DNA of 64,000 nt, from NCBI RefSeq assembly GCF_004458765.1, contig NZ_SPJX01000187.1:411368-475367 (forward strand). The letters are read 5' to 3'. Below are positions 63,697 to 64,000 of this stretch, piece by piece. Below the pieces are notes generated by a model. The model saw only the letters and a program-made list of their open reading frames with translations. It ran no database searches and was not told the DNA's origin. Numbering within the stretch: position 1 is the first letter of the stretch; every line of letters begins with the position of its first letter. A program made the translations under genes and the position numbers. Source of the stretch: Microvirga pakistanensis. Lineage in GTDB: Bacteria; Pseudomonadota; Alphaproteobacteria; Rhizobiales; Beijerinckiaceae.

Positions 63697-64000
63697 TGCC
63701 GTTGCTCTGAAGCCGTGAAATTCGCGCGCACCATAATGGCCGAAGGCCCCCGCGCCTAGACCCAAAATTCCGCGCTGCAGGGCAGCTTCGCCCGACCGGC
63801 CTCCGCCGCCGGAACGCCATGATGGATTGATGTCAAAGAGCGTTCGGGCAAGCGGGATTGGGCTGCGGGCCATGTGGCGCGCGGCCTTAAGCGGGAGAGG
63901 CGATCGAGGGAGGGCGCGAGGAGCGGACCGGCTCGATGCTGTGGGAAGGGAGAAGCCTGTCGGCTCCCCGCGCACGGTTCTTTTAGGCGGACTGTCGACG
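63697..64000. other. 304-bp region to the window edge, no gene assigned
   Basis: The minus-strand frame of the zinc-finger gene stays open to 63975 but with Ser/Arg/Pro-rich sequence that does not look coding. Nothing else is supported. Confidence 0.4.

Overview
The window looks like chromosomal DNA of a GC-rich alphaproteobacterium of the order Hyphomicrobiales (Rhizobiales), most likely a Methylobacteriaceae/Microvirga-type organism. This is an inference from the Rhizobiales-type porin, a NepR-like anti-sigma factor, an HWE-family histidine kinase, the MerR/CueR-CopA arrangement and many small Rhizobiales-style lipoproteins and membrane proteins. No phage, plasmid, insertion-sequence or CRISPR module was seen.

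Layout. 0-9 kb: envelope and housekeeping genes (truncated alpha/beta hydrolase, DUF1622 protein, L,D-transpeptidase lipoprotein, phosphatase, a frameshifted VOC protein), a copper-efflux operon copA-cueR with a textbook CueR promoter, an endonuclease/exonuclease/phosphatase-family protein, a glycosyltransferase, RidA and tRNA-Ser(GCT). 9-11 kb: cspA and rpsU. 11-18 kb: an amino-acid catabolic island with an RpiR regulator, an amino-acid ABC transporter (binding protein and two permeases, no ATPase), a DadA-like FAD oxidase, ornithine cyclodeaminase, arginase and an Lrp regulator. This is a plausible route from basic or D-amino acids through ornithine to proline. 18-27 kb: Crp/Fnr regulator, amidase, trhO-slyX, ArsR-SRPBCC pair and groES-groEL behind a CIRCE-like palindrome.

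27-39 kb: a TakP-type TRAP binding protein without membrane partners, an LLM flavin oxidoreductase, then a long minus-strand transporter cluster (fused OppDF-type ATPase, aldehyde dehydrogenase, SDR, peptide-type binding protein, DppB and DppC permeases). A divergent coniferyl-aldehyde-dehydrogenase-like gene follows. 39-46 kb: HWE sensor kinase, Uup-type ABC-F ATPase, a secreted protein, an OYE-family enone reductase, dodecin and a DUF4142 lipoprotein. 46-53.3 kb: tyrosine/homogentisate catabolism (fah; hmgA divergent from a MarR regulator, maiA and hppD), with a second TakP-type TRAP binding protein embedded in it.

53.3-62 kb: a porin, then an accessory-looking stretch of small genes: lipoproteins, 24-80 residue proteins, a receiver-only regulator, a NepR-like protein, a receiver lacking its phospho-acceptor Asp, and a 1.5 kb gene-poor segment holding repeated 'GCCCCTACGG motif plus terminator' modules that could be small RNAs. 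tRNA-Leu(TAA), an FAD monooxygenase and a zinc-finger protein close the window. Two families of dispersed intergenic palindromic repeats run through the window; two copies of one family share 62 identical bases although 17.7 kb apart.
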